From Streptomyces sp. NBC_01549 (GTDB lineage: Bacteria > Actinomycetota > Actinomycetes > Streptomycetales > Streptomycetaceae), in assembly GCF_026339955.1 (NCBI RefSeq), contig NZ_JAPEPW010000001.1:5849001-5913000 (forward strand): a stretch of 64,000 bases of DNA. The letters run 5' to 3'. The notes beneath the pieces are model-generated. The model searched no databases. It saw only the letters and a list, made by a program, of their open reading frames with translations, and was not told where the DNA came from. Shown one piece after another: positions 1 through 7,942 of this stretch. The position numbers and the translations under genes are program-made. Positions within the stretch are counted from its first letter, which is position 1. Each line of letters starts with the position of its first letter.

Positions 1-1
1 C

Positions 2-1066
2 CGTTGTGCCCCGCTGCTGCCCGTCGGGGTCGTCCTCATCGCGGGCGGTTGCGCGCTCAGCGGTACGGCGGACTCGCTGGGGGCGATGGCTGCCTGGAGC
101 GGGGTGATGGGCCTCGGCCACCTCTGTTTCGTCATCGGTGCCCAGTCGATCGTGGCCCGGCAGTCCGCGCCGCACGAGCAGGACCGCAACTTCGGCCATT
201 TCACCATCGGCGCCTCCCTGGGCCAGCTGGTCGGACCGATCGTCGCGGGCTTCCTGATCGGGGGCTCGGACAGGGCGGGCAGCAGCGCGCAGGCCCTGCT
301 CGTCGCGGGTGCGGTCGCCGCGGTGTCGTTCACCTCGCTCTGGCGTATCGAACACCGCAGGCCCGCCGAGTCCCGTACGGCTCAGGGCGACCGTGTCCCG
401 GTACATCGCATCCTGCGCGCCCGGGGCGTACCCGCCGGAATCCTCATCAGCCTCTCCGTGCTGTCCGCGACGGACATCCTGACCGCGTATCTGCCGGTGG
501 TCGGCGAGCACCGGGGCATCGCGCCGTCCGTGATCGGTCTGCTGCTCAGTCTGCGCGCGGCGGCGACCATCGCCTGCCGGCTGGTCATGACGCCGATGCT
601 GCGGCTGCTGGGCCGGGCGACGCTGCTCACCGCGACCTGTCTGGTGGCGGGTGTGCTGTGCGCGGGGCTCGCGCTGCCCGTGCCGGTGTGGGCGCTGGCC
701 GCGATGCTGCTGGTCCTCGGCTTCTGTCTGGGCGTCGGCCAGCCGCTGTCCATGACGACGGTCGTACAGGCGGCCCCGGACGAGGCCCGCTCCACGGCCC
801 TCGCCCTGCGGCTGACCGGCAACCGGGTCGGTCAGGTGGCCGCCCCCGCCGCCGCGGGGCTGGTCGCCGGGGTCGCCGGCGTGGCCGCGCCGTTCGTGAT
901 GCTGGGCGCGCTGTTGGTGCTGTCCTCGGGGGTCGCGCTGCGCTCGCCGAGGAAGGCGCCCGCCGGGCGCGTACGGCCCCGGGTGCCCGTGCGTCGCAAG
1001 AGCGACATCTGCCCTTCCCCCGACAGGCCCGATGAGGGTGAGCCGAAGCGTCTGCCGGGCCGGTAG
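2..1066 (+). CDS. MFS transporter, C-terminal part (5' end outside the window)
   Basis: The frame is open from the first bases of the window, so this is the tail of a gene that starts upstream. It is an integral membrane protein with repeated hydrophobic segments of about 20 residues, separated by short basic loops (for example an R-rich loop after the segment near base 330), as in the second half of a 12-TM major facilitator. The last residues form an Arg/Pro-rich cytoplasmic tail. The segment pattern suggests a drug/proton antiporter type, but no substrate can be read. The first internal ATG is at 86, but the hydrophobic sequence continues upstream of it, so 86 is not taken as the start. 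Confidence 0.8.
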   Translation, partial: RCAPLLPVGVVLIAGGCALSGTADSLGAMAAWSGVMGLGHLCFVIGAQSIVARQSAPHEQDRNFGHFTIGASLGQLVGPIVAGFLIGGSDRAGSSAQALLVAGAVAAVSFTSLWRIEHRRPAESRTAQGDRVPVHRILRARGVPAGILISLSVLSATDILTAYLPVVGEHRGIAPSVIGLLLSLRAAATIACRLVMTPMLRLLGRATLLTATCLVAGVLCAGLALPVPVWALAAMLLVLGFCLGVGQPLSMTTVVQAAPDEARSTALALRLTGNRVGQVAAPAAAGLVAGVAGVAAPFVMLGALLVLSSGVALRSPRKAPAGRVRPRVPVRRKSDICPSPDRPDEGEPKRLPGR

Positions 1067-1260
1067 GCGATCGTCCGTTTCCGCCGCACCGGGACAGGGG
1101 CGGGAACCGGACCGCGAGCGACACGCCGGATCGCGCCGGGTGTCTTCCCCCGGGCGGTCGCGGTCCGTTAACTTCCGTGACTCATACGTTCCTTGCGACC
1201 CGCTCGGGGCGTTCCGACCGCGGAGCGACAGCGCCCTGTGAGCCCCCGGGGGCACCCTTC

Positions 1261-2604
1261 ATGACACGCGCCATCTCCCTGCACCAGGTCAGCAAGTCGT
1301 ACACGCGCGGTGTTCGCGTGGTGGAACGGCTGTCGCTGGACATCCGGCCGGGCGAGTTCCTCGTACTGCTCGGACCCTCCGGCTGCGGCAAGTCGACCGT
1401 GCTGAGGATGATCGCCGGTCTGGAGGACGCCACTGAGGGCGAGGTGCGCCTCGACGGTGAGGACGCGGGCGATCTCCCGCCGTCCGAGCGGGACATGGCG
1501 ATGGTCTTCCAGAACTTCGCCCTCTATCCGAGCATGACGGGCCGCGACAACATCGGCTTCCCGTTACGCATCGAGACCCCCGGCGAGGACCCGCGTCCGC
1601 GCGTCGACGCCACCGCCCGGATGCTCGGCATCGAGGACCTCCTCGACCGTTTCCCCCACCAGTTGTCGGGCGGCGAACGCCAGCGCGTGGCGATGGGCCG
1701 TGCGATCGCCCGCCACCCCTCCGCCTTCCTGATGGACGAGCCGCTCTCCAACCTCGACGCCAAACTCCGCAACCACCTGCGCGCCGAGATCGCCTCGCTC
1801 ACCAGGGAGTTGGGCGTCACCACGGTGTACGTCACCCACGACCAGGCCGAAGCGCTGTCCCTCGGCGACCGGGTCGCTGTCCTGCGCGGCGGCGTCCTGC
1901 AGCAACTGGGCACACCCCGTACGGTCTACGCGCTGCCCGCGAACGTCTTCGTCGCCGCCTTCATCGGCACCCCGCGCATCAATCTGCTGCGCGGCCTGGT
2001 GCGGGCCCCGCTCGACGGGGCCATGACGATCAGCCTCGGCAAGCAGTATCTGCCGCTGCGCGAGCCCTGGTCGGTGGATCAGCGGTTGCTGCGGGTGCAG
2101 CAGGGCCGTGAGGTCATCGTCGGGCTGCGCTCCGAGGCCGTGCGCGTGGCGAAGCCGTCGGAGGCCCGGCCCGGCGAGGTGGCGATCAGCGGACTCGTCG
2201 AGCACGTGGAGTTCCAGGGGCACGAGGTGCTCGTCCACTTCAACACCGGCTCGCGGCCCGCCTTCGTCCCGGAACTCGAGGCGCCGCGCGCGGTCCGCCC
2301 GGCCGGGCGCCGCCGCCGCGAGGGCTCGCTCCTGGCCCGTCTCCGGGACCGCCGGGCCGCTCTGCGCGCCGGGCCGGTGGTCGCCCTCGACGACCCCGCC
2401 GACGCGGATCCCGCCCGCGACGACGAGATCCCGCCGGACGGCCGCCTCCCCGGCGACCTGGTCGTCCGCACCACCCCCGACTTCGACCTCCGCCACGGGA
2501 TGCAGGTCCCGCTCCTCGTCGACCTCGCCCATCTGTTCGTCTTCGGCCAGCACGGCGAACGCATCTCCCCCGCTCCGGCGCGGCTGCCGGACCTGGACGA
2601 GTGA
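1261..2604 (+). CDS. Orphan ABC transporter ATPase, MalK/UgpC (CUT1 sugar) type
   Basis: Cytoplasmic ATPase of an importer, 447 residues. Visible motifs are Walker A (GPSGCGKST, near residue 40), Q-loop (VFQNFALYP), ABC signature (LSGGERQRVA), Walker B (AFLMDEPLSNLD) and H-loop (YVTHD), followed by a C-terminal TOBE/MalK-like regulatory half. The start at 1261 is preferred because the conserved ITLxxVxKxY-type strand begins right after it; an upstream GTG at 1177 would add 28 unconserved residues. The C-terminal half carries an Arg-rich, low-conservation insertion near residues 340-400, which makes it longer than typical MsiK/MalK (about 370-380). No permease or binding-protein gene is adjacent, so it may serve transporters encoded elsewhere, as MsiK does in Streptomyces. 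That role is inference. Confidence 0.88.
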   Translation: MTRAISLHQVSKSYTRGVRVVERLSLDIRPGEFLVLLGPSGCGKSTVLRMIAGLEDATEGEVRLDGEDAGDLPPSERDMAMVFQNFALYPSMTGRDNIGFPLRIETPGEDPRPRVDATARMLGIEDLLDRFPHQLSGGERQRVAMGRAIARHPSAFLMDEPLSNLDAKLRNHLRAEIASLTRELGVTTVYVTHDQAEALSLGDRVAVLRGGVLQQLGTPRTVYALPANVFVAAFIGTPRINLLRGLVRAPLDGAMTISLGKQYLPLREPWSVDQRLLRVQQGREVIVGLRSEAVRVAKPSEARPGEVAISGLVEHVEFQGHEVLVHFNTGSRPAFVPELEAPRAVRPAGRRRREGSLLARLRDRRAALRAGPVVALDDPADADPARDDEIPPDGRLPGDLVVRTTPDFDLRHGMQVPLLVDLAHLFVFGQHGERISPAPARLPDLDE

Positions 2605-2643
2605 GGTGAGCAGGGTGACTCGCGGGAGACGTCTGGCGCCTGA

Positions 2644-2662
2644 AAACTAACACCGCTAGTTT
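2644..2662. promoter_or_regulatory. TetR-type operator, copy 1 (upstream of the aldehyde dehydrogenase)
   Basis: A 19-bp near-palindrome, AAACTAACACCGCTAGTTT, lies 72 bp before the aldehyde dehydrogenase start. It matches 15 of 19 positions of the palindrome at 7884-7902, which sits between a tetR gene and an acyl-CoA dehydrogenase. The simplest reading is that the TetR protein encoded at 7216-7857 binds both sites. Confidence 0.6.
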
Positions 2663-2734
2663 GTGGGTCGGACGACGCTACGAGGTGGACGACGCCGCGA
2701 GGTGGACGACGCGCCCCCGCCCGGGAGGAACACG

Positions 2735-4123
2735 ATGAAGGCACATGACGGCATGTACATCGACGGCGCCTGGCGCCCCGCCGCCGGGACGGACGTGATC
2801 GAGGTCGTGAACCCGGTGGACGAACAGGTCCTTGGCCGGGTTCCGGCGGGCACGGCCGAGGACGTCGACGCCGCCGTACGGGCCGCCCGCGCCGCCTTCC
2901 CGGCATGGGCCGCGACCCCACCCGCCGAGCGGGCCGCGCGGCTCGGGGCCCTGCGTGACGTCCTCGCCGCACGCAAGGACGAGATCGCCGAGACGGTCAC
3001 GGCGGAGCTCGGCTCCCCGCTGCCCTTCTCGCAGTCGGTGCACGCGGCGGTACCGATCCTGGTCGCGGGCTCGTACGCCGAACTGGCGGCCACGTGCGCC
3101 TTCGAGGAGAAGGTCGGCAACTCGACCGTCTACCAGGAACCGGTCGGTGTCGTCGGCGCGATCACGCCCTGGAACTACCCGCTGCACCAGATCGTCGCCA
3201 AGGTCGCCCCCGCGCTCGCGGCCGGCTGCACGGTCGTCCTGAAGCCCGCCGAGGACACCCCGCTCACGGCCCAGCTCTTCGCCGAGGCGGTCGCGGAGGC
3301 GGGCGTCCCGGCCGGCGTCTTCAACCTCGTCACCGGCCTCGGTCCGGTCGCGGGCCAGGCCCTCGCCGAACACCCGGACGTGGACCTGGTCTCCTTCACG
3401 GGCTCCACGGCGGTGGGACGGCGGATCGGAGCGACGGCCGGTGCGGCGGTCAAGCGGGTCGCCCTCGAACTCGGCGGCAAGTCCGCCAACGTCATCCTGC
3501 CGAGCGCCGACCTCGCCAAGGCCGTCAACGTCGGCGTCGCCAACGTGATGTCCAACTCCGGCCAGACGTGCAGCGCCTGGACCCGCATGCTCGTGCACAC
3601 GGCCCAGTACGAAGCGGCGGTCGAACTCGCCGCGACCGCCGCGGCGAAGTACGGGGACCGCATCGGCCCGGTCGTCAACGCCAAGCAGCGGGCACGCGTA
3701 CGCGGTTACATCGAGAAGGGCATCGCCGAAGGAGCCCGACTCGTCGCGGGCGGCCCCGGATCCCCGCGCGATCAGGGGTATTTCGTCCAGCCGACCGTCT
3801 TCGCGGACGTCACCCCCGAGATGACGATCGCGCAGGAGGAGATCTTCGGCCCGGTGCTGTCGATGATCCCGTACGAGGACGAGGAGGACGCCGTCCGGAT
3901 CGCCAACGGCACGGTGTACGGGCTCGCGGGCGCGGTGTGGGCGGGCGACGAGGCCGAGGCGGTCGCCTTCGCACGACGGCTCGACACCGGCCAGGTCGAC
4001 ATCAACGGCGGCCGGTTCAACCCCCGGGCCCCGTTCGGCGGTTACAAGCAGTCGGGGGTCGGACGGGAACTGGGCGCGCACGGCCTGTCCGAGTACCTCC
4101 AGACGAAGTCCCTCCAGTTCTAG
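2735..4123 (+). CDS. Aldehyde dehydrogenase (NAD(P)+-dependent)
   Basis: Oxidises an aldehyde to the acid; soluble, 462 residues, near the usual 480-500 of the superfamily. Seen in order: the substrate/cofactor segment GVVGAITPWNYPLH, cofactor motif LKPAEDTPLTA, FTGSTAVG, the general-base Glu in ALELGGKSAN, the catalytic Cys in SNSGQTCSAWTRM, and the conserved EEIFGPVLS near the C-terminus. The ATG at 2735 has the Shine-Dalgarno GGGAGG about 7 nt upstream. The alcohol dehydrogenase gene begins 70 nt downstream, so the two probably form an alcohol to aldehyde to acid unit. The upstream operator links it to the TetR regulator at 7.2-7.9 kb. Exact substrate unknown. Confidence 0.92.
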   Translation: MKAHDGMYIDGAWRPAAGTDVIEVVNPVDEQVLGRVPAGTAEDVDAAVRAARAAFPAWAATPPAERAARLGALRDVLAARKDEIAETVTAELGSPLPFSQSVHAAVPILVAGSYAELAATCAFEEKVGNSTVYQEPVGVVGAITPWNYPLHQIVAKVAPALAAGCTVVLKPAEDTPLTAQLFAEAVAEAGVPAGVFNLVTGLGPVAGQALAEHPDVDLVSFTGSTAVGRRIGATAGAAVKRVALELGGKSANVILPSADLAKAVNVGVANVMSNSGQTCSAWTRMLVHTAQYEAAVELAATAAAKYGDRIGPVVNAKQRARVRGYIEKGIAEGARLVAGGPGSPRDQGYFVQPTVFADVTPEMTIAQEEIFGPVLSMIPYEDEEDAVRIANGTVYGLAGAVWAGDEAEAVAFARRLDTGQVDINGGRFNPRAPFGGYKQSGVGRELGAHGLSEYLQTKSLQF

Positions 4124-4193
4124 CCCGTTCCACTCCACTCCATCTCAGTCAGTTCCAGTCAGTTTCGGAGTTCTGGACCCGAGGAGCTTTTAC

Positions 4194-5276
4194 GTGGTTC
4201 GCGCTGCCGTACTTCCCGCCGTGGGCGCTCCCCTGGAGATCGCCGAGATCGACCTTCCGGCACCCGGTCCCGGCCAGGTCCGCGTCCGGCTGGCCGCCGC
4301 CGGGGTCTGTCACTCCGACCTCTCGCTGTCCGACGGCACCATGCGGGTACCCGTCCCCGCCGTCCTCGGCCACGAGGGTGCCGGGACCGTCGTCTCCGTC
4401 GGGGAGGGCGTGACGGGTATCGCGCCCGGCGACGGAGTTGTCCTCAACTGGGCGCCCTCATGCGGGAGTTGCCACGCCTGCTCACTGGGCGAGGTGTGGC
4501 TGTGCGCCAACGCGCTGACCGGTGCGGGGGACGTGTACGCGCGGCGCGCCTGCGACGGGAGCGATCTCCATCCCGGGCTGAACGTCGCCGCGTTCGCCGA
4601 GGAGACCGTCGTGGCCGCCGGGTGCGTACTGCCCGTCCCGGACGGCGTCCCCCTCAGCGATGCTGCCCTCCTCGGCTGCGCCGTCCTCACCGGGTACGGT
4701 GCCGTCCACCACTCGGCGCGGGTCCACGCGGGTGAGACCGTCGCCGTGTTCGGGGCGGGCGGGGTCGGGCTCGCGGCGCTCCAGGCGGCGCGGATCGCGG
4801 GCGCGTCGCAGGTCATCGCGGTGGACGTCTCTCCGGAGAAGGAGTCGCTGGCGCGCGAGGCGGGCGCCACGGACTATGTCGTCGCCTCCGACGCCACCGC
4901 CCGTGAGATCCGCTCCCTCACGGGGAAGCGGGGTGTCGATGTCGCCGTCGAGTGCGTAGGGCGTGCGGTGACCATTCGCGCGGCCTGGGACTCCACTCGC
5001 CGCGGCGGCCGTACGACGGTCGTCGGCATCGGCGGCAAGGACCAGCAGGTCACCTTCAACGCGCTGGAGATCTTCCACTGGGGCCGTACGCTGTCCGGCT
5101 GCGTGTACGGCAACTCCGACCCGGCGCGGGACCTGCCGGTGCTGGCGGAGCATGTTCGGGCGGGGCGGCTGGATCTGGGGACGCTGGTGACCGAGCGGAT
5201 CGGGCTGGACGGGATCGCGGGGGCGTTCGAGAACATGGTGGCAGGGAAGGGCGGGCGCGCGTTGGTGGTGTTCTAG
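4194..5276 (+). CDS. Zinc-dependent alcohol dehydrogenase (MDR family)
   Basis: Medium-chain dehydrogenase of 360 residues. The catalytic zinc site is visible (GVCHSDL, then GHEGAGTV), and the structural zinc site is intact as C-x2-C-x2-C-x7-C (CGSCHACSLGEVWLC). A Rossmann motif, VFGAGGVGLAAL, precedes an NAD-binding half. The GTG start at 4194 is supported by GAGGAG about 8 nt upstream. It follows the aldehyde dehydrogenase in the same direction and its likely product is that enzyme's aldehyde substrate. Its stop codon (TAG, 5274-5276) interlocks with the stop of the convergent EamA gene: the four bases CTAG provide both stops. The class resembles acetyl/benzyl-alcohol type enzymes; substrate not deducible. 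Confidence 0.92.
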   Translation: MVRAAVLPAVGAPLEIAEIDLPAPGPGQVRVRLAAAGVCHSDLSLSDGTMRVPVPAVLGHEGAGTVVSVGEGVTGIAPGDGVVLNWAPSCGSCHACSLGEVWLCANALTGAGDVYARRACDGSDLHPGLNVAAFAEETVVAAGCVLPVPDGVPLSDAALLGCAVLTGYGAVHHSARVHAGETVAVFGAGGVGLAALQAARIAGASQVIAVDVSPEKESLAREAGATDYVVASDATAREIRSLTGKRGVDVAVECVGRAVTIRAAWDSTRRGGRTTVVGIGGKDQQVTFNALEIFHWGRTLSGCVYGNSDPARDLPVLAEHVRAGRLDLGTLVTERIGLDGIAGAFENMVAGKGGRALVVF

Positions 5277-6244
5277 CTCCGGGTGGCGTGGTTGTCCGCG
5301 GGTGGGTGGGGGCTGGTCGTGCGGTCTCCCGCGCCGCTGAATTTCTTGGGCCGGGGTCGGGAGCGGGACACCGCTACCCCGGCCAGGCACAGCGTTCCAC
5401 CCGCCAGCGTGAGCAGCCCCGGTATCTCGCCCAGGAACAGCCAGGACAGCGCGACGACGAGCGCGGGCACCGCGTAGGTCGTCGCGCCCATACGGCTCGC
5501 GGTGGTCCGGGCCAGCGCGTACGCCCAGGTCGTGAACGCCAGCGCGGTCGGGAAGACGCCGAGGTAGAGCACGTTGAGGGTGGCGGAGACGGGCGCGTCG
5601 GCGACGTCGTGGACCAGTTGTCCCGCGAACGGCAGGCACACCACTGCCCCGACCAGACAGCCGAACGTGGTCACCTGGAGGGCGCTCGCCCGTCCGAGCG
5701 CCGGTTTCTGCGCGACGACCCCCGCGGCGTAGCCGACGGCGGCGAGCAGACACAGGACCACCCCGAGGACCGAGGAGCCGCCCTCGCCGGACATCGACAG
5801 CCCCACCGCGACCGCCCCCGCGAACGACACCGCCATACCGGCCAGCAGCCGCGGCGGCATCGCGTCGCCGAGCAGCCGGGAGCCGAGCAGCGCGATCAGG
5901 ATCGGACCGATGTTCACGACCAGCGCCGCCGTGCCGGCGTCCACCTGCTGCTCACCCCAGTTCAGGACGACCATGTAGAAGCCGAACCAGAGCAGGCCGG
6001 ATATCGCGATCCCGCGCCAGGCCGCGCGCGGCGGCCACCCCTCACGGCGTACGAGACAGATGGCGCCCAGCGCGACGGATCCCGCCAGCAGCCGCCCGAG
6101 CGCCAGCGCGCCCGGCGAGTACGCCGCGCCCGCGCTGCGGATCGAAACGAAGGCGGAGGCCCACAGCACGACGGTGACGGTCGCGGCGCCCGCGGCGAGC
6201 GGGTCCGCGCGGTGGGCGGACACGGGTGGGGTGGCGTTCATCAT
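5273..6244 (-). CDS. EamA/DMT-family membrane transporter
   Basis: Integral membrane protein of 323 residues with about ten hydrophobic helices arranged as two EamA repeats, ending in a short Arg-rich cytoplasmic tail. These drug/metabolite exporters move small metabolites or amino acids outward. The start at 6244 gives MMNATPP and begins just before the first helix; a longer frame runs upstream to 6670 but only through sequence of the neighbouring regulator gene in another frame. The ArsR-type gene lies 71 nt upstream in the same direction, so regulator and transporter may be co-transcribed. A weak start (no clear Shine-Dalgarno) is the main uncertainty. Confidence 0.85.
   Translation of the reverse strand: MMNATPPVSAHRADPLAAGAATVTVVLWASAFVSIRSAGAAYSPGALALGRLLAGSVALGAICLVRREGWPPRAAWRGIAISGLLWFGFYMVVLNWGEQQVDAGTAALVVNIGPILIALLGSRLLGDAMPPRLLAGMAVSFAGAVAVGLSMSGEGGSSVLGVVLCLLAAVGYAAGVVAQKPALGRASALQVTTFGCLVGAVVCLPFAGQLVHDVADAPVSATLNVLYLGVFPTALAFTTWAYALARTTASRMGATTYAVPALVVALSWLFLGEIPGLLTLAGGTLCLAGVAVSRSRPRPKKFSGAGDRTTSPHPPADNHATRS
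5298..5345 (+). repeat. Dispersed Streptomyces intergenic repeat, copy A (degenerate, inside the 3' end of a gene)
   Basis: A sequence around the core GGGGGCTGGTCGTGCGG followed by CGCGCCGCTGAA matches the copies at 7105-7146 and (reverse complement) 12054-12091. This GGGGCTGGTCGCGCAGTTCC...GCGCCCCTGAA family is familiar from intergenic and 3'-flanking DNA of many Streptomyces genomes. Here it lies within the last codons of the EamA gene, on its complementary strand. Confidence 0.6.
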
Positions 6245-6315
6245 GGTCCCGAGGCTAGATGGGGTACGGGGGAGGGGGCTCGCGGTTTTCGGACGCCGCA
6301 GTGGGGCCGGTCGGC

Positions 6316-7029
6316 TCAGCGCAGTGTCGTCGCCTCGATGCCCAGGAGTTCCGCGAAGGCCCGCTCGCCGTCCGGCGTGACCTTGACCGCGCGCTCCGAT
6401 CCGATACGTACGCACCAGCGGGCGTCCAGGGCGTGGCGGCACAGGGCCGCGCCGGCGGTGCCCGCGAGGTGGGGGCGGCGTTCGGTCCAGTCCAGGCAGG
6501 CGCGGGTGAGGGGGCGCCGGCCGGTGCGGTCCAGGCCGATGCCGGCCTCGTCGAACCAGCGCAGGCCCGCGTCCGTGAGCGCGAAGCCGGTGTCCTGGCG
6601 GAGCAGCCCGCGGTGGGTGAGGGCGTCGGTGAGGGTGATGCCGAGGCGGCCCGCGAGGTGGTCGTAACACGTGCGGGCGCGGGCCATCGCGGAGCCGGTG
6701 CCGGCTTCCCGCAGGGTGCGGGGGCGTCGGGTGGTGTCGGGGGCGATCTGGGCAGCGAGGTCCTCGACGAGCTGGGCGACGTGGGGGTCTGCCAATCGTA
6801 CGTAGCGGTGTCGGCCCTGCCGTTCCTCGGCGAGCAGGCCGCCGGCGACCAGCTTGCCCAGGTGTTCGCTGGCCGTCGAGGGGGCGACCTGGGCGTGCCT
6901 GGCCAGTTCACCGGCGGTCCAGGCGCGGCCGTCGAGCAGGGCGAGCAGGAAGGTGGCGCGGGTTTCGTCCGCGAACATCGCGGCCAGCGCCGCGAGGCGC
7001 GGTGCGACCGGATCCGTCGACCTCGTCAT
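6316..7029 (-). CDS. ArsR-family winged-helix transcriptional regulator
   Basis: About 237 residues. The N-terminal 90 residues form the ArsR-type winged helix: LAALAAMFADETRATFLLAL, then the recognition segment ELARHAQVAPSTASEHLGKL and the wing ERQGRHRYVRLAD. The C-terminal part resembles the extra domain of long ArsR regulators (YDHLAGRLGITLTDAL...), found in proteins that respond to drugs or organic ligands rather than metals; no metal-binding Cys pair is visible. The start at 7029 (MTRSTDP) is chosen; the frame extends upstream through repeat DNA and MMGGM at 7041 is an alternative. Likely partner: the downstream EamA transporter. Confidence 0.85.
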   Translation of the reverse strand: MTRSTDPVAPRLAALAAMFADETRATFLLALLDGRAWTAGELARHAQVAPSTASEHLGKLVAGGLLAEERQGRHRYVRLADPHVAQLVEDLAAQIAPDTTRRPRTLREAGTGSAMARARTCYDHLAGRLGITLTDALTHRGLLRQDTGFALTDAGLRWFDEAGIGLDRTGRRPLTRACLDWTERRPHLAGTAGAALCRHALDARWCVRIGSERAVKVTPDGERAFAELLGIEATTLR

Positions 7030-7104
7030 GCCACCCATCATCCGCCCCGCACAGTTCGGCCCGCGCCGAACGGTTTCCGGGCCGCGGGGGTTCTTCGGCC
7101 GAGG

Positions 7105-7146
7105 GCCGGTGGGGGCTGGTCGCGCAGTTCCCCGCGCCCCTGAAAG
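7105..7146 (+). repeat. Dispersed Streptomyces intergenic repeat, copy B
   Basis: Contains GGGGGCTGGTCGCGCAGTTC followed by CCCGCGCCCCTGAAAG. It lies between the TetR gene end and the ArsR gene start and is the best-preserved copy in the window. Confidence 0.7.
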
Positions 7147-7215
7147 CCTCCAGCGCGTCCGGAGTTCGAGGACGAGGCCCATCGCCCCGCAGCCAACGCG
7201 CCCGCCCCGGCGCCG

Positions 7216-7857
7216 TCAGCCCTCGCCCGTCACCCTTCCGAACTGCTCCGTCAACCCGTCCAGCAACGCCCCGAGCCCCACCTCGAAGGCCCGCTCGTCC
7301 ACCTTCTCCTGCTGCTCGGCGAGCAGGTGGGCCTGTCCGAGGTGGGGGTAGTCGGCGGGATCGTAGGCGTTCTCGTCGTCGACGAAGCCCCCGGCGAAGG
7401 AACCCAGCGCGGACCCCATGATGAAGTACCGCATCAGCGCCCCGATCGACGTGGCCTGGGCCGGTGGCCACCCGGCGTCGACCATCGCGCCGAAGACGGC
7501 GTCCGCGAGCCGCAGCCCGGCGGGACGGCGCCCGGGACCGCGGGCGAGGACCGGGACGATGTTCGGGTGGTCGCGCAGCGCCGCCCGGTAGGACACGGCC
7601 CAGTCGTGCAGGGCGGTACGCCAGTCCCGCCCGTCCTCGAACATCGACAGGTCGACCTGCGCGCTCACGGAGTCCGCGACCGCTTCCAGGATCTGGTCCT
7701 TGGTGCGGAAATGGTTGTAGAGGGAGGGCCCGCTCACGCCCAGTTCGGCGGCGAGCCGCCGCGTGGAGACGGCGGCCAGACCCTCCGTGTCCACCAGGGC
7801 CCGTGCCGTCTCGACGATCCGGTCGGTGCTCAGGAGGGGCTTGCGCGGTCGGGCCAT
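7216..7857 (-). CDS. TetR-family repressor (probable regulator of the 2.7 kb and 7.9 kb operons)
   Basis: 213 residues from MARPRKPLL. The N-terminal helix-turn-helix is clear: TRRLAAELGVSGPSLYNHFRTKDQILEAV. The C-terminal ligand domain contains WRTALHDWAVSYRAALRDHP and resembles the TetR_C type with a WP-rich segment. The gene is divergent from the acyl-CoA dehydrogenase and the 86 bp between them contain a palindrome (7884-7902). The same palindrome is found before the aldehyde dehydrogenase, so the protein probably represses itself, the acyl-CoA dehydrogenase and the aldehyde/alcohol dehydrogenase pair. The ligand is unknown; an acyl-CoA or aldehyde is a reasonable guess. Confidence 0.88.
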   Translation of the reverse strand: MARPRKPLLSTDRIVETARALVDTEGLAAVSTRRLAAELGVSGPSLYNHFRTKDQILEAVADSVSAQVDLSMFEDGRDWRTALHDWAVSYRAALRDHPNIVPVLARGPGRRPAGLRLADAVFGAMVDAGWPPAQATSIGALMRYFIMGSALGSFAGGFVDDENAYDPADYPHLGQAHLLAEQQEKVDERAFEVGLGALLDGLTEQFGRVTGEG

Positions 7858-7883
7858 GGCGCACATAGTAGGGCTGCGCACTT

Positions 7884-7902
7884 AAACTAGCAGTGCTAAT
7901 TT
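7884..7902. promoter_or_regulatory. TetR-type operator, copy 2 (divergent tetR / acyl-CoA dehydrogenase promoter)
   Basis: The 19-bp palindrome AAACTAGCAGTGCTAATTT lies between the divergent starts at 7857 and 7943. Its arms share the pattern AAACTARCA...GCTARTTT with 2644-2662. Its placement in a tetR intergenic region is the classic autoregulatory position. Confidence 0.7.
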
Positions 7903-7942
7903 AGCTTTTCGAATGTACGGCTTTCAAATGGGGTGACCCGTC

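Noticed and set aside
2678..4138. Long open frame on the minus strand opposite the aldehyde dehydrogenase (and similar frames at 1564-2553, 13068-16040, 38692-40866, 45423-47579 and 56223-57389).
   Set aside because: High-GC coding DNA leaves other frames open. These translations are Arg/Gly/Asp-rich without family motifs, while the opposite strand has complete conserved proteins.
6255..6911. Alternative frame (218 codons) across the ArsR gene.
   Set aside because: Ser/Pro/Arg-rich shadow of the ArsR coding frame, which has a clear winged-helix motif.
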